This document shows positions 9,276 to 17,929 of a DNA stretch of 64,000 bases, one piece after another. Positions within the stretch are counted from its first letter, which is position 1; the number at the start of each line of letters is the position of its first letter. The position numbers were made by a program, and so were the translations under genes. The stretch comes from Pedobacter psychrophilus (GTDB lineage: Bacteria > Bacteroidota > Bacteroidia > Sphingobacteriales > Sphingobacteriaceae): contig NZ_LWHJ01000031.1 of assembly GCF_001652725.1 (NCBI RefSeq), positions 186,001 through 250,000 on the forward strand, given 5' to 3'. The notes below the pieces were generated by a model. The model ran no database searches and was not told the DNA's origin. It saw only the letters and a program-made list of their open reading frames with translations.

Positions 9276-9425
9276 ATGACAACTATAAAAGAGCAAAATG
9301 AATTGAGAGATAAAATTATTAAAGGACTGGAGAAGTCTTACGTGAAAATGATTGAGTTTAAAAAGCAGAAGAATTCAGTTATTGTAGTGATGCGAGATGA
9401 TAAAATAGTTAAACTAAAGCCCTAA
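9276..9425 (+). CDS. Small conserved-looking ORF, 49 aa
   Basis: The frame starts with ATG 14 bases after the SEFIR gene stop and encodes 49 aa beginning MTTIKEQNELRDKIIKGLEK and ending DDKIVKLKP. It is lysine-rich, with a helical first half and a short strand-like IVVMRDDKIVKL end. The codon pattern has no rare features and the spacing suggests translation together with the SEFIR gene. I recall similar short Bacteroidota proteins but cannot name a family. It may be an antitoxin-like or accessory partner, or an unrelated small protein. Confidence 0.5.
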   Translation: MTTIKEQNELRDKIIKGLEKSYVKMIEFKKQKNSVIVVMRDDKIVKLKP

Positions 9426-9550
9426 TTTTTTTTATAACTCTTAAGTCTAAAAACTCCATAAATTTCCGTCACATTTTAAGTCAATTCGATTTAAAATCTA
9501 AAAAAACAATGAATATCAAAGAGGAAAAAGAAGTCTCCCTTGGGGGATTT

Positions 9551-10036
9551 ATGGGTTTATCCCTAATAGTTGCCACAGATTCAGAAAACGGAATCGGTAA
9601 AAACAACCAATTACTCTGGCATTTGCCAAACGATTTAAAGTTTTTTAAAAAAACCACCTCAGGCCATACCGTAATAATGGGTCGTAAAACTTATGATTCT
9701 ATTGGGAAACCTTTGCCAAACCGCAGAAATATCATCATCACCAGAAAAAAAGATTTAAAGATTGAAGGAGTAGAAGTTTTTAATAGTTTAGAAAAGGCTT
9801 TAAATGCTTGCGCCAATGAAGAACAGGCTTTCGTAATTGGAGGCGGTGAGATTTACAGAGAAGCTTTGCCTTTAATTCATCAAATTTATCTAACAAAGGT
9901 TCATCATCAGTTTAACGCAGATACCTTTTTCCCTTCCATAGATGCTTTAGATTGGGAGGTTATTTTTAAAGAAGACCATCAAAAAGACGAGAAACACGCT
10001 TTTGATTATTCTTTTCTAATCTTAAAGCGCCATTAA
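9551..10036 (+). CDS. folA: Dihydrofolate reductase
   Basis: FolA reduces dihydrofolate to tetrahydrofolate with NADPH, completing the thymidylate cycle with ThyA. The protein shows SLIVATDSENGIGKNNQLLW, HLPNDLKFFKKTT, the VIMGRKTYDSIG segment and the NADPH-binding FVIGGGEIY motif. An upstream ATG at 9509 would add 14 residues (MNIKEEKEVSLGGF). That extension falls on a GC-rich repeat-like stretch and is absent from usual DHFRs, so the ATG at 9551 is preferred. From there the length (161 aa) is typical. Confidence 0.95.
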   Translation: MGLSLIVATDSENGIGKNNQLLWHLPNDLKFFKKTTSGHTVIMGRKTYDSIGKPLPNRRNIIITRKKDLKIEGVEVFNSLEKALNACANEEQAFVIGGGEIYREALPLIHQIYLTKVHHQFNADTFFPSIDALDWEVIFKEDHQKDEKHAFDYSFLILKRH

Positions 10037-10087
10037 TCAAATGCTAATAATTTAATTTTTAAGAATTTTATAAATTAAAAATTTAAT

Positions 10088-10095
10088 TAGCTTTG
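10088..10095 (+). promoter_or_regulatory. Candidate -7 promoter element for secDF
   Basis: TAGCTTTG matches the Bacteroidota -7 consensus TAnnTTTG and lies about 50 bases upstream of the secDF start, in the gap after folA. The -33 region has no exact TTTG. Motif-only support. Confidence 0.4.
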
Positions 10096-10143
10096 CCCTC
10101 TTGAATTTTTAAATCAGAATTACACAAATCAATTAAACTAAAA

Positions 10144-13107
10144 ATGCAAAACAAAGGAATTATCAAGTTTGCAGCAATTGTATTAACACTTCTATGTTTA
10201 TATGCGCTTTCTTTTACTTTCGTTACCAACAAGGTCGAAAATGATGCCAAAGAATTCGCTAAAGGTGATCCAATTAAAGAGAAAAGATACTTAGATTCTA
10301 TCTCTAACCAACCGGTTTATCCATTGTTTAACCATACTTTTCAGTATTGTAAACAAAAAGAAATTCCTTTAGGACTAGATTTAAAAGGCGGTATGAACGT
10401 AACCATGGAGATTGAATTATCTCAATTGGTAAGAAGTTTGGCCAACAATCCTTCTGATGCTACTTTTAATCAAGCATTGCGTAATGCAGAAGCTAGATTA
10501 GCAACAAGCCAAGAAGGTTTAATCTCTCTTTTTGTTTCAGAATATGAAAAATTAAGTCCAAGTGGCAAACTTTCTATCTTCTTTGCAACTAAAGAAAACG
10601 CTACAGATCTTAAATTGAATGCTTCTAATAATGAAGTTAAGTCATTTTTAGATAAACAAGCAACTTCAGCAGTAGAAAGATCTTATAACATTTTAAGAAC
10701 TCGTATAGATAAGTTTGGGGTTACACAACCAAATATCCAATTACAAGATGGTTCTAACCGTATTTTAGTAGAACTTCCTGGTGTTACAGAAAAAGAACGT
10801 GTTCGTAAATTACTTTCTGGATCTGCTAAATTGGAGTTTTACGAAACTTTTGATAACCAGGAGATCTTCCCAATATTGCAAAATATCAATAATATATTAG
10901 CAGCAAAATTACCTAAAACAGCTACTAAGCCAACACTTAGCGCTACTGATTCAACTGCAAAAGCAGCTAATGACAAACCTGCTTTATTAAATGCTAAAAG
11001 AGATACAACTGGTAAAGATTCTTTAAAAAGCGATGCATTGGCAAAAACCAATCCTTTATTCGCTGTTTTATCTCCAGCTACTTTTCAAGGTCAAGACGGA
11101 CAACAAAGTTTACGCCCTGGTCCAACAGTAGGTTATGCTCAAGAATTAGATACTGCCAAAATCAACTCTATTTTTAACGAAGAAGATGTTAAGACACTTT
11201 TGCCTTCAAATTTAAAATTACTTTGGAGCGTAAAATCTATGTCTGCAGATTCTAAAGTATTTGAACTTTTCGGAATTAAAGCAACGGGTGCAAACGGAGA
11301 ACCAGCATTAGCAGGTGATGTAATTTCTAATGCTCGTGAAGATTTTGACCAACGTGGTAATCCAGAAGTGGTTATGGTAATGAAATCTGATGGTGCAAGA
11401 GAATGGAAAAGAATAACATTAGCAGCAGCAGGTAATCAGCAAAGTGAAGATGATAACAAATCAATCGCAATTGTTTTAGATAATTCTGTTTACACAGCTC
11501 CGAGAGTTTCAGGAGAGATTCCGAATGGTATATCTTCTATATCAGGTAACTTTACTGTAGATGAAACAAAAGATTTAGCCAATATATTAAAAGCAGGTAA
11601 ACTTCCAGCTCCAGCTAAAATTGTACAGGAAGCAATAGTAGGCCCATCATTAGGCGCTGCGGCAATCAGTTCTGGATTAACATCTGCCGTGGTAGGTTTA
11701 ATTGTAGTTTTGGTTTTCATGATGTTCTATTACAATAGAGCAGGTACGGTAGCTAATATTGCAGTATTTACCAACGTGTTTTTCTTAATGGGTGTATTGG
11801 CATCATTAGGTGCGGTTTTAACGCTTCCAGGTATCGCAGGTATCGTGTTAACATTAGGTATGGCTGTTGATGCTAACGTATTAATTTACGAACGTGTGCG
11901 AGAAGAATTAAATTTAGGTAAATCTTTAAGATTAGCTATTTCTGATGGTTACAAACATGCAATGCCATCCATTTTAGATAGTCAGGTAACTACATTAATT
12001 ACTGGTATTATCCTTTACGTATTTGGTTCTGGCCCGATACAAGGTTTTGCCACTACTTTAATTATAGGTATTGTTACTTCATTGTTCTCAGCCATCTTAA
12101 TTTCAAGATTGATCTTTGAATGGATGTTGAAAAAGGAAATGCCGATTAAATTTGGTAATCCTTGGAGCAATCATACTTTCAAAAATGCTAATTACAATTT
12201 TGTAGGAAAACGTAAAATTTTCTATGCCATTTCAGGCTTATTTATAACGTTAGGTATCATTTCAATCATCGTTAGAGGATTTAGTTTAGGGGTTGATTTT
12301 AAAGGTGGTAGAACTTATGTAGTTAAATTTGAAAAATCAGTAAATACGGAAGAAGTTAGGGATGCACTTAATACTGCATTTGGTGTAGCAACTGAAGTTA
12401 AAACTTTTGGAAGCGATGATCAAATAAGATTAACTACCCCTTACATGATTGATAACCAAGCAGATAATGCTGATCAATTGGTAGAAACTAAATTAAAAGA
12501 AGGCTTAGCTAAAATATCATCTAATAAATCAAATATTGAAAGCTCGCAAAAAGTTGGACCTACCATTGCAAATGATATTAAAATATCGGCAATTTATGCA
12601 GTTGGTCTTTCTATATTGGCAATTGCTTTATACATCTTCGTAAGATTTAGAAAATGGTCTTACAGTGCAGGTGCTCTAGTAGCCTTGGTACATGATGTTT
12701 TATTGGTACTTTCTTTCTTCTCATTATTTAACGGAATATTACCATTTTCTTTAGATATAGATCAAGCATTTATAGCAGCAATATTAACGGTAATTGGTTA
12801 TTCTATTAACGATACTGTAGTTGTTTTTGATAGGATTAGAGAATTCTTAGGACAACATCATGCTAAAACAGATAAAATGTCGGTTGTGATTAATGATGCG
12901 ATCAATAGTACTTTAAGTCGTACTGTAATTACTGCCTTAACGGTAATATTTGTATTGGCTGTCTTATTCTTATTTGGTGGTGAGGTAATTAGAGGTTTCT
13001 CTTTCGCATTATTAATTGGAGTAATATTTGGTACTTACTCTTCTATCTGCGTGGCCTCGCCTGTAGTTGTTGATTTTATTAAAGATGATAAAGAAGGTAA
13101 AAACTAA
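10144..13107 (+). CDS. secDF: Protein translocase subunit SecDF (fused)
   Basis: This 987-aa inner-membrane protein fuses SecD and SecF, which use the proton motive force to help complete SecYEG export. The SecD half has the N-terminal membrane segment, the substrate-facing start PLGLDLKGGMNVTMEIE and the six-segment RND-like membrane domain with GMAVDANVLIYERVREEL. The SecF half begins near residue 670 with SLGVDFKGGRTYVV and contains IGYSINDTVVVFDRIRE. The periplasmic head carries an Ala/Lys/Thr-rich insert around residues 255-300, as is common in Bacteroidota. It is followed by a strong terminator and appears monocistronic. Confidence 0.97.
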   Translation: MQNKGIIKFAAIVLTLLCLYALSFTFVTNKVENDAKEFAKGDPIKEKRYLDSISNQPVYPLFNHTFQYCKQKEIPLGLDLKGGMNVTMEIELSQLVRSLANNPSDATFNQALRNAEARLATSQEGLISLFVSEYEKLSPSGKLSIFFATKENATDLKLNASNNEVKSFLDKQATSAVERSYNILRTRIDKFGVTQPNIQLQDGSNRILVELPGVTEKERVRKLLSGSAKLEFYETFDNQEIFPILQNINNILAAKLPKTATKPTLSATDSTAKAANDKPALLNAKRDTTGKDSLKSDALAKTNPLFAVLSPATFQGQDGQQSLRPGPTVGYAQELDTAKINSIFNEEDVKTLLPSNLKLLWSVKSMSADSKVFELFGIKATGANGEPALAGDVISNAREDFDQRGNPEVVMVMKSDGAREWKRITLAAAGNQQSEDDNKSIAIVLDNSVYTAPRVSGEIPNGISSISGNFTVDETKDLANILKAGKLPAPAKIVQEAIVGPSLGAAAISSGLTSAVVGLIVVLVFMMFYYNRAGTVANIAVFTNVFFLMGVLASLGAVLTLPGIAGIVLTLGMAVDANVLIYERVREELNLGKSLRLAISDGYKHAMPSILDSQVTTLITGIILYVFGSGPIQGFATTLIIGIVTSLFSAILISRLIFEWMLKKEMPIKFGNPWSNHTFKNANYNFVGKRKIFYAISGLFITLGIISIIVRGFSLGVDFKGGRTYVVKFEKSVNTEEVRDALNTAFGVATEVKTFGSDDQIRLTTPYMIDNQADNADQLVETKLKEGLAKISSNKSNIESSQKVGPTIANDIKISAIYAVGLSILAIALYIFVRFRKWSYSAGALVALVHDVLLVLSFFSLFNGILPFSLDIDQAFIAAILTVIGYSINDTVVVFDRIREFLGQHHAKTDKMSVVINDAINSTLSRTVITALTVIFVLAVLFLFGGEVIRGFSFALLIGVIFGTYSSICVASPVVVDFIKDDKEGKN

Positions 13108-13125
13108 TAATTAACATAAAATTTA

Positions 13126-13167
13126 AAAGACCGTCTCGAACTAAAAGCGAGACGGTCTTTTTTTTAG
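13126..13167 (+). terminator. Rho-independent terminator after secDF
   Basis: AAAGACCGTCTCG and CGAGACGGTCTTT pair perfectly over 13 bp around a 9-base loop, and the second arm runs into a long T tract. This is a strong intrinsic terminator about 20 bases after the secDF stop. Confidence 0.92.
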
Positions 13168-13206
13168 CTTTCATTTTAATTTGACTTAATTTTTTAATTT
13201 TAGGAT

Positions 13207-13782
13207 ATGGAGAATAAATTTAATATAAAAGAGATCTTATCTGTAACCATGATCTTGTTTGCTATTATCGATATTTTGGGTTCCATCCCTATTATTATCG
13301 GTTTACGACAAAAAGCTGGTGGTCACATTCAATCTGAAAAAGCAACATTGGTTTCATTAGCACTAATGATCATATTTCTTTTTTTGGGAGAAGGTTTGTT
13401 GGCTATCATTGGTTTAGATATTTCATCATTTGCAATTGCAGGTTCAATAGTAATTTTTATCATTGCCATGGAAATGGTTTTAGGTATCAATTTTTTTAAA
13501 GAAGAAATCCCCGCGGCTGTCTCTATTGTACCTTTGGCTTTCCCTTTAATTGCTGGTGCAGGCACAATGACAACCTTATTATCCTTAAAGGCTGAATATA
13601 ACACAGTGAATATTTTATGTGGTATAATTATTAATTTATTGTTCGTTTATTTGGTATTAAAAAATTCATTAAGGATAGAAAAACTGTTTGGGCCGACAGG
13701 TCTACACATATTAAGAAAGGCATTTGGAATTATTCTTTTAGCTATTGCGATAAAAATGTTTAGAAACAATACCGGACTTTAA
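13207..13782 (+). CDS. MarC family integral membrane protein
   Basis: This 191-aa inner-membrane protein has about six hydrophobic segments. MarC-like features are the N-terminal FAIIDILGSIPI, the middle IPAAVSIVPLAFPLIAGAG and the C-terminal FGIILLAIAIKMF. The family is widespread, its function is not established, and the old multiple-antibiotic-resistance association is not supported for E. coli MarC. Length is typical. It follows the secDF terminator and appears to be independently transcribed. Confidence 0.88.
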   Translation: MENKFNIKEILSVTMILFAIIDILGSIPIIIGLRQKAGGHIQSEKATLVSLALMIIFLFLGEGLLAIIGLDISSFAIAGSIVIFIIAMEMVLGINFFKEEIPAAVSIVPLAFPLIAGAGTMTTLLSLKAEYNTVNILCGIIINLLFVYLVLKNSLRIEKLFGPTGLHILRKAFGIILLAIAIKMFRNNTGL

Positions 13783-13938
13783 TATAAAATCTATACTTTA
13801 GTCTCAATAAACCTTATCATTTGTTTATAAGCATGTTTTTGTGGATATTTTTTTTCTTAAATACCTAAAAATCGTTTGTTTATAAAAAAAAGTTAAATAT
13901 CTTCGTTTTGAATATTAACAAAAATTAAATCTTATAAC

Positions 13939-14112
13939 ATGGACAAATTTAAAGAATTAAAGGAATTGATCTCTTCAGCTGAAGCAGATGCAACAGCGTT
14001 TTTTGACAAAGGAAATAAAGCAGCTGGAACTAGATTGCGTAATGCTATGCAACAATCTAAAGTTTTAGCTCAAGATATTCGTAATGAGGTAACTGCTAAG
14101 AAAAACGGTTAA
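13939..14112 (+). CDS. Hc1-like histone H1 homologue, 57 aa
   Basis: A 57-aa protein starts at the ATG at 13939: MDKFKELKELISSAEADATA, then FFDKGNKAAGTRLRNAMQQS and a basic tail ending TAKKNG. This matches the short Hc1-type histone H1-like proteins of Bacteroidota, which resemble the N-terminal helix pair of chlamydial Hc1 and are thought to bind DNA. It lacks the long lysine/alanine tail of chlamydial Hc1. A strong terminator follows. The nearby Dps gene is another nucleoid-associated protein but is transcribed separately. Confidence 0.8.
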   Translation: MDKFKELKELISSAEADATAFFDKGNKAAGTRLRNAMQQSKVLAQDIRNEVTAKKNG

Positions 14113-14131
14113 TCATTTTTATCAAATTATG

Positions 14132-14165
14132 AAAGCCTAAATGGAAACCCCATTTAGGCTTTTTG
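14132..14165 (+). terminator. Intrinsic terminator after the Hc1-like gene
   Basis: AAAGCCTAAATGG and CCATTTAGGCTTT form a 13-bp stem with a short loop, followed by further T residues. It lies about 20 bases after the stop codon. Confidence 0.9.
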
Positions 14166-14466
14166 CATTAAAAGAAATTTCTCTAAAACAACTCAAGATT
14201 ATTGGTTATTTATTCTTCCATATTATTAAGAATAATCTCTAATACAATTATCAAATTAAATAGAAAGAGTGGATTTGATAATAGTAAGTCCAAATTTTGA
14301 TCAACCATATTAATAATTACATCCCTCCTATTAGTTATATCGTTAGCTAAAATCAATTTTACATTTGTGTTATAAAAATTAATCCTGTAGTTAAATTATG
14401 GTATGATTTTTCCTGTAAATAAACTGTGCTAATAAATTATTAATAGCAAGCATAAATTTTAAGATA
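14166..14466 (+). promoter_or_regulatory. Non-coding leader region of dps
   Basis: About 300 AT-rich bases without a convincing ORF separate the terminator from dps. TACATTTG at 14360-14367 matches the TAnnTTTG -7 consensus, which would give a leader of roughly 95 bases. No OxyR-like or other operator could be recognised by eye. Confidence 0.35.
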
Positions 14467-14943
14467 ATGAAAAAAGCAAACATTGGTATTACCGATAAAA
14501 ACAGGGAGCACATTGCCGAACAATTAAATAAAATTTTAGCAGATGAGTTTATCCTTTATTCAAAAACATTAAATGCTCATTGGAATATAACGGGACCTGA
14601 TTTTCATACCGTTCATGTTTATTTAGAAGAGTTATATAATGATCAACAAATTATTGTAGATAACGTTGCAGAAAAAATACGTTCTGTAGGTCATTATGCC
14701 ATAGGCGATTTAAGTCAATTTATTAAGTTCAGCCATCTATCAGAAAAGTTAAATGGAAAGTTTGATAGCCAAAATCTTTTTAAAGAACTTTTAGAAGATC
14801 ATGAAAGCATCATCATCTTTTTAAGAGAAAACATTAAACCGATTGCAGAAAAGTTTGGAGCAGAAGGTATCAGCGATTATTTAACAGGCTTAATGGAGCA
14901 ACATGAGAAAACTGCCTGGATGCTCAGGTCTCATTTAGGTTAA
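14467..14943 (+). CDS. dps: Dps-family DNA protection / ferritin-like protein
   Basis: Dps forms dodecamers that oxidise and store iron and protect DNA in starvation or peroxide stress. This 158-aa protein has the family four-helix pattern with the intersubunit ferroxidase ligands in LNAHWNITGPDFHTVHVYLEELYNDQ (split here as H..., D... and E... positions) and the region VAEKIRSVGHYAIGDL. The late helix QHEKTAWMLRSHL is also typical. Length is normal. It is monocistronic, with a long leader and a hairpin downstream. Confidence 0.93.
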   Translation: MKKANIGITDKNREHIAEQLNKILADEFILYSKTLNAHWNITGPDFHTVHVYLEELYNDQQIIVDNVAEKIRSVGHYAIGDLSQFIKFSHLSEKLNGKFDSQNLFKELLEDHESIIIFLRENIKPIAEKFGAEGISDYLTGLMEQHEKTAWMLRSHLG

Positions 14944-14959
14944 AAAAACATATAGCTAT

Positions 14960-14992
14960 GAAGAGCAAATTGAAAACATCAATTTGCTCTTC
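14960..14992 (+). terminator. Hairpin after dps, probable terminator
   Basis: GAAGAGCAAATTGA and TCAATTTGCTCTTC form a perfect 14-bp stem with a five-base loop. Only a weak T-rich run follows, so it may be a terminator or an mRNA-stabilising hairpin. Confidence 0.7.
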
Positions 14993-15085
14993 TCATTTAA
15001 TAATACTTATGATAAACTATGTAATTTTTATCATACATATTTTTAGAAACCCATTCAATTTATAACTTAGATTAAAATAATAACT

Positions 15086-16947
15086 ATGTCTAAATCATTG
15101 TATCTAATCATACTTCCATTCATATTTGGATTAAGTGTTAATGCACAAACATTAACCAAGCCTTCTAACATTCAAAATGCATTCTCAAAACAAACTAGAA
15201 GTGAAAATGGTAAACCCGGTAAAAATTATTGGCAAAACCGTGGGCGATATGATATTTCCATCAATGTTAATCCTCCAAATAAAACCGTTGCAGGTAAAGA
15301 AGAAATAACCTATTTTAATAATAGTCCAGATAAATTGGATAGCTTAAACATGAAGCTAATTGTTAATGTTCACCGTAGAGGAAGAAATGGAGTGGAAAAT
15401 CCAGATTTGGGAATTACTGTAGATCAAATAAAAGTAAATGGTAAAATAGCATCATGGAATAATGAAATGGCAACTACAACTAATTATATGTTTCCGTTAG
15501 CTAAAACCTTAATGCCCCATGATTCTGTAAAACTTTCCATTGATTGGCATTATCAACTTTCTTCTGGCAGAGGAAGAGATGGCGCTATAGATTCTACTAC
15601 ATTTTTCTTAGCCTATTTTTACCCTCGTGTCTCTGTTTACGATGATTATAAAGGTTGGGACAAACAACCTCATTTGGGTTCATTAGAGTTTTATAATGAT
15701 TTCAATGATTACTCTTTAAATGTGACTGTACCAAAAAACTTTATAGTTTGGGCGACTGGAGATTTAAAAAATCCAACAGATGTGCTTGAGCAAGAGTTTG
15801 CAAATAAATTAGAAACATCTTTAAGCAGTGATTCAGTTATAAATATAGTTACCCAAAAAGATTTAGATACAAAAACAATTACAAATCAAAATAATACCAA
15901 TACCTGGGTTTTCAAGGCAAATAATATCAGCGATGTTACTACGGCAATTAGCAATCATTATGTATGGGATGCAAGTAGCGTAATTGTTGATGAAGCAAAA
16001 AAACGTAGGGCAAGTGTACAAGCAGCATTCCCAGATAGTTCTGCCGACTTTCATTTATCAGTAAGAAACAGCCGATACGCTTTGGGATGGTATTCTAAAA
16101 ACTGGCCAGGAGTAGCGTATCCTTTTTCTAAGAGCACTGCCGTACAAGGATTTGCAGATATGGAATATCCAATGATGGTTAATGATAGCCATGAAACAGA
16201 TTTAACTTTGCTCAATTGGTTCAAGATCATGAACAAGCACATACCTATTTTCCTTTTTATATGGGCATTAATGAAAGTTATTATGCATTTATGGATGAAG
16301 GCTGGGCTACAACTTTAGAATATTTAATCGGCATTTCTGAAAATGGTAAAAAAGCTGCCGACGAATTTTACAAAAATTTTAGGGTGAAGCGATGGATCAA
16401 TGGACCTCACACCAATGAAAACCCAATTATAACTCCATCTCCAGACGTGAAATTTGGTGCTGGAAATAACTCTTATGGTAAACCTTCCTTAAGCTATTTA
16501 GCTTTAAAAGACATGTTAGGCGATGATTTGTTTAAAAAAGCATTACACACTTACATGAATAATTGGAACGGAAAACATCCAATTCCTTGGGATTATTTTA
16601 ATTCGATGAAAAGCGGTTCTGGTAAAAACCTTGATTGGTTTTTTTACAACTGGTTTTACACCCCTAACTATATCGATTTAGATTTAAACAAAGTGGTTCA
16701 AAAAACAAAAGATACCCAAGAGCTATATATCAATAATATTGGTGGTTTTGCAGTTCCTTTTGATGTATTAGTTACTCATATTGATGGAAGTGTAAACACC
16801 TACCATCAAACTCCTGCTATCTGGGAGAAAAACCAGAAGCAAATTGTTTTAACCATAAGAACTGGAACTGAAATTATGAGCATTGCAATTGATGGTGGTA
16901 TTTTTATGGATGCAGATTTGAAGAACAATAACTGGATTGCTAATTAG
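15086..16947 (+). pseudogene. M1 family metallopeptidase interrupted by a single-base frameshift
   Basis: Two overlapping frames together encode one secreted M1-type aminopeptidase of about 620 aa. The first frame (15086-16318) holds the signal peptide ending LSVNAQ, the N-terminal beta domain and the substrate-binding segment GFADMEYPMMVND. The second frame supplies HEQAHTYFPFYMG...MDEGWATTLE, the HExxH plus distant Glu zinc site. The frames join around 16207-16209. Adding one T to ACTTTG there would restore a continuous D-L-T-F-A-Q-L-V-Q-D-H-E reading. As given, translation stops at 16318 without a zinc site, so the protein would be inactive. A sequencing error in the T run is an equal alternative. 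The sequence shows no slippery heptamer that would support programmed frameshifting. Confidence 0.85.
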
Positions 16948-17019
16948 AATTAAATCATTTTAAACCATAATTATTTTTATCCAGTTTCGCTATTTAAACT
17001 GGTTGAATAAAATAAGACA

Positions 17020-17436
17020 ATGAAGAAAATTCTAATCATCATACTGCTTTTAGGTTTTACGTATAATGCCTTTTCTCAAAAGAGCGAGGATAATATTAAA
17101 GTCACTAAAATAGCAGAAAGCACTCAAAGTTGGAATGGAGATACGCTTCCCGCTTATCCAAATGGTCAACCAAAAATTACCATTTTAAAAATTGTGATAC
17201 CGCCACATCAAAAACTAGATTTGCATAAACATTTAGTGATTAATGCTGGCGTTTTAATCACGGGAGTTCTTACTGTAATTGATGATAAAAATAATGTGTT
17301 GGAATTGAAAGCTGGCGATAGCATTATAGAATTGGTAAACAAGTATCATTATGGAGAAAACAAAGGAGATATACCCGCCGAGATAATGGTGTTTTATGCT
17401 GGTGTTGTAGGAACTGAAATCACTGTAAAAAAATAG
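17020..17436 (+). CDS. Secreted cupin-domain protein
   Basis: This 138-aa protein has a signal peptide ending near NAFSQ and one small beta-barrel cupin domain. The first cupin motif is IPPHQKLDLHKHLVINAGVLITG and the second includes LKAGDSIIELVNKYHYGEN. Histidines in the HQKLDLHKH and YHYG segments could bind a metal. It belongs to the broad family of exported cupins whose substrates are unknown. A hairpin overlaps the stop codon. It follows the frameshifted peptidase by about 70 bases, with no strong evidence of a shared role. Confidence 0.78.
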   Translation: MKKILIIILLLGFTYNAFSQKSEDNIKVTKIAESTQSWNGDTLPAYPNGQPKITILKIVIPPHQKLDLHKHLVINAGVLITGVLTVIDDKNNVLELKAGDSIIELVNKYHYGENKGDIPAEIMVFYAGVVGTEITVKK

Positions 17437-17461
17437 CCATCAGTTTTTAATTTGATGGCTA
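17434..17461 (+). terminator. Hairpin overlapping the cupin stop codon
   Basis: TAGCCATCA, which begins with the stop codon, pairs with TGATGGCTA across an AT-rich loop. No long T tract follows on the plus strand, so terminator strength is uncertain. It separates two convergent genes. Confidence 0.55.
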
Positions 17462-17482
17462 AAATTATAATCGTAATGGGTA

Positions 17483-17851
17483 TTAGCTTTTTGCTGATAC
17501 CCATTTTTTTGCTTCCTCTATTTCCGACAATTTAAAACCCTTACTTTCACCCGGGCTCAAAACTGAAAACATATCGCTAAATTTTTCTACCATTTTTTCA
17601 TCAGTGGCAACTGCAATCTTATTCCATTTTGTTAAGTTTTGCACTCCAGCCTTTAAATCTTGTAGCCAAGCTCCACCACTCCAGTTTTTAACATCAGTTT
17701 TTAAAACCAGCAGATAGTTGATTTCATCGTAATTTTCTACTTGCAATTTTAAGGCAGGAATAATCACATCTGCAACTTGGTCTGCGTCAACTTCACCAGA
17801 AGCTTCAATACCAACAACATGAGCTGGTAAATTTTCTATAATCGTTAACAT
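17483..17851 (-). CDS. SpoIIAA-like (STAS-related) protein
   Basis: This 122-aa cytosolic protein matches the SpoIIAA-like family (PF11964 type). It begins MLTIIENLPAHVVGIEASGEV, has the middle segment YLLVLKTDVKNWSGGAWLQDL and ends KGFKLSEIEEAKKWV. Members resemble anti-sigma-antagonist STAS folds, but no partner kinase or phosphoserine system is present nearby, so the role is unknown. It is divergent from the ABC-F gene, with the two starts about 80 bases apart and a promoter-like element between. Confidence 0.8.
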   Translation of the reverse strand: MLTIIENLPAHVVGIEASGEVDADQVADVIIPALKLQVENYDEINYLLVLKTDVKNWSGGAWLQDLKAGVQNLTKWNKIAVATDEKMVEKFSDMFSVLSPGESKGFKLSEIEEAKKWVSAKS

Positions 17852-17914
17852 ATCCTAATTTTTTTTGTATTTAATTGATTGATAAAAGCATCAAGATTGT
17901 TTTATCAAATTTCA

Positions 17915-17922
17915 TACCTTTG
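17915..17922 (+). promoter_or_regulatory. Candidate -7 element of the ABC-F gene
   Basis: TACCTTTG followed by CGCCC is a close match to the Bacteroidota -7 box TAnnTTTG. It lies eight bases before the ATG at 17930, so transcription would begin at or almost at the start codon. A TTG-containing stretch sits roughly 15 bases upstream, closer than the usual -33 spacing. Confidence 0.5.
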
Positions 17923-17929
17923 CGCCCAA

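Noticed and set aside
13207-13782. Antibiotic resistance determinant (MarC)
   Set aside because: MarC family membership does not imply resistance; the historical link is not supported and nothing in the context suggests it.
16200-16240. Programmed ribosomal frameshifting in the M1 peptidase
   Set aside because: There is no slippery heptamer or downstream pseudoknot-like structure at the junction, and M1 peptidases are not known to use frameshifting. A lost T explains the break more simply.
15863-16242. Two ~63-aa antisense frames inside the M1 peptidase gene
   Set aside because: They are shadows of the coding strand with no independent start context or recognisable sequence.
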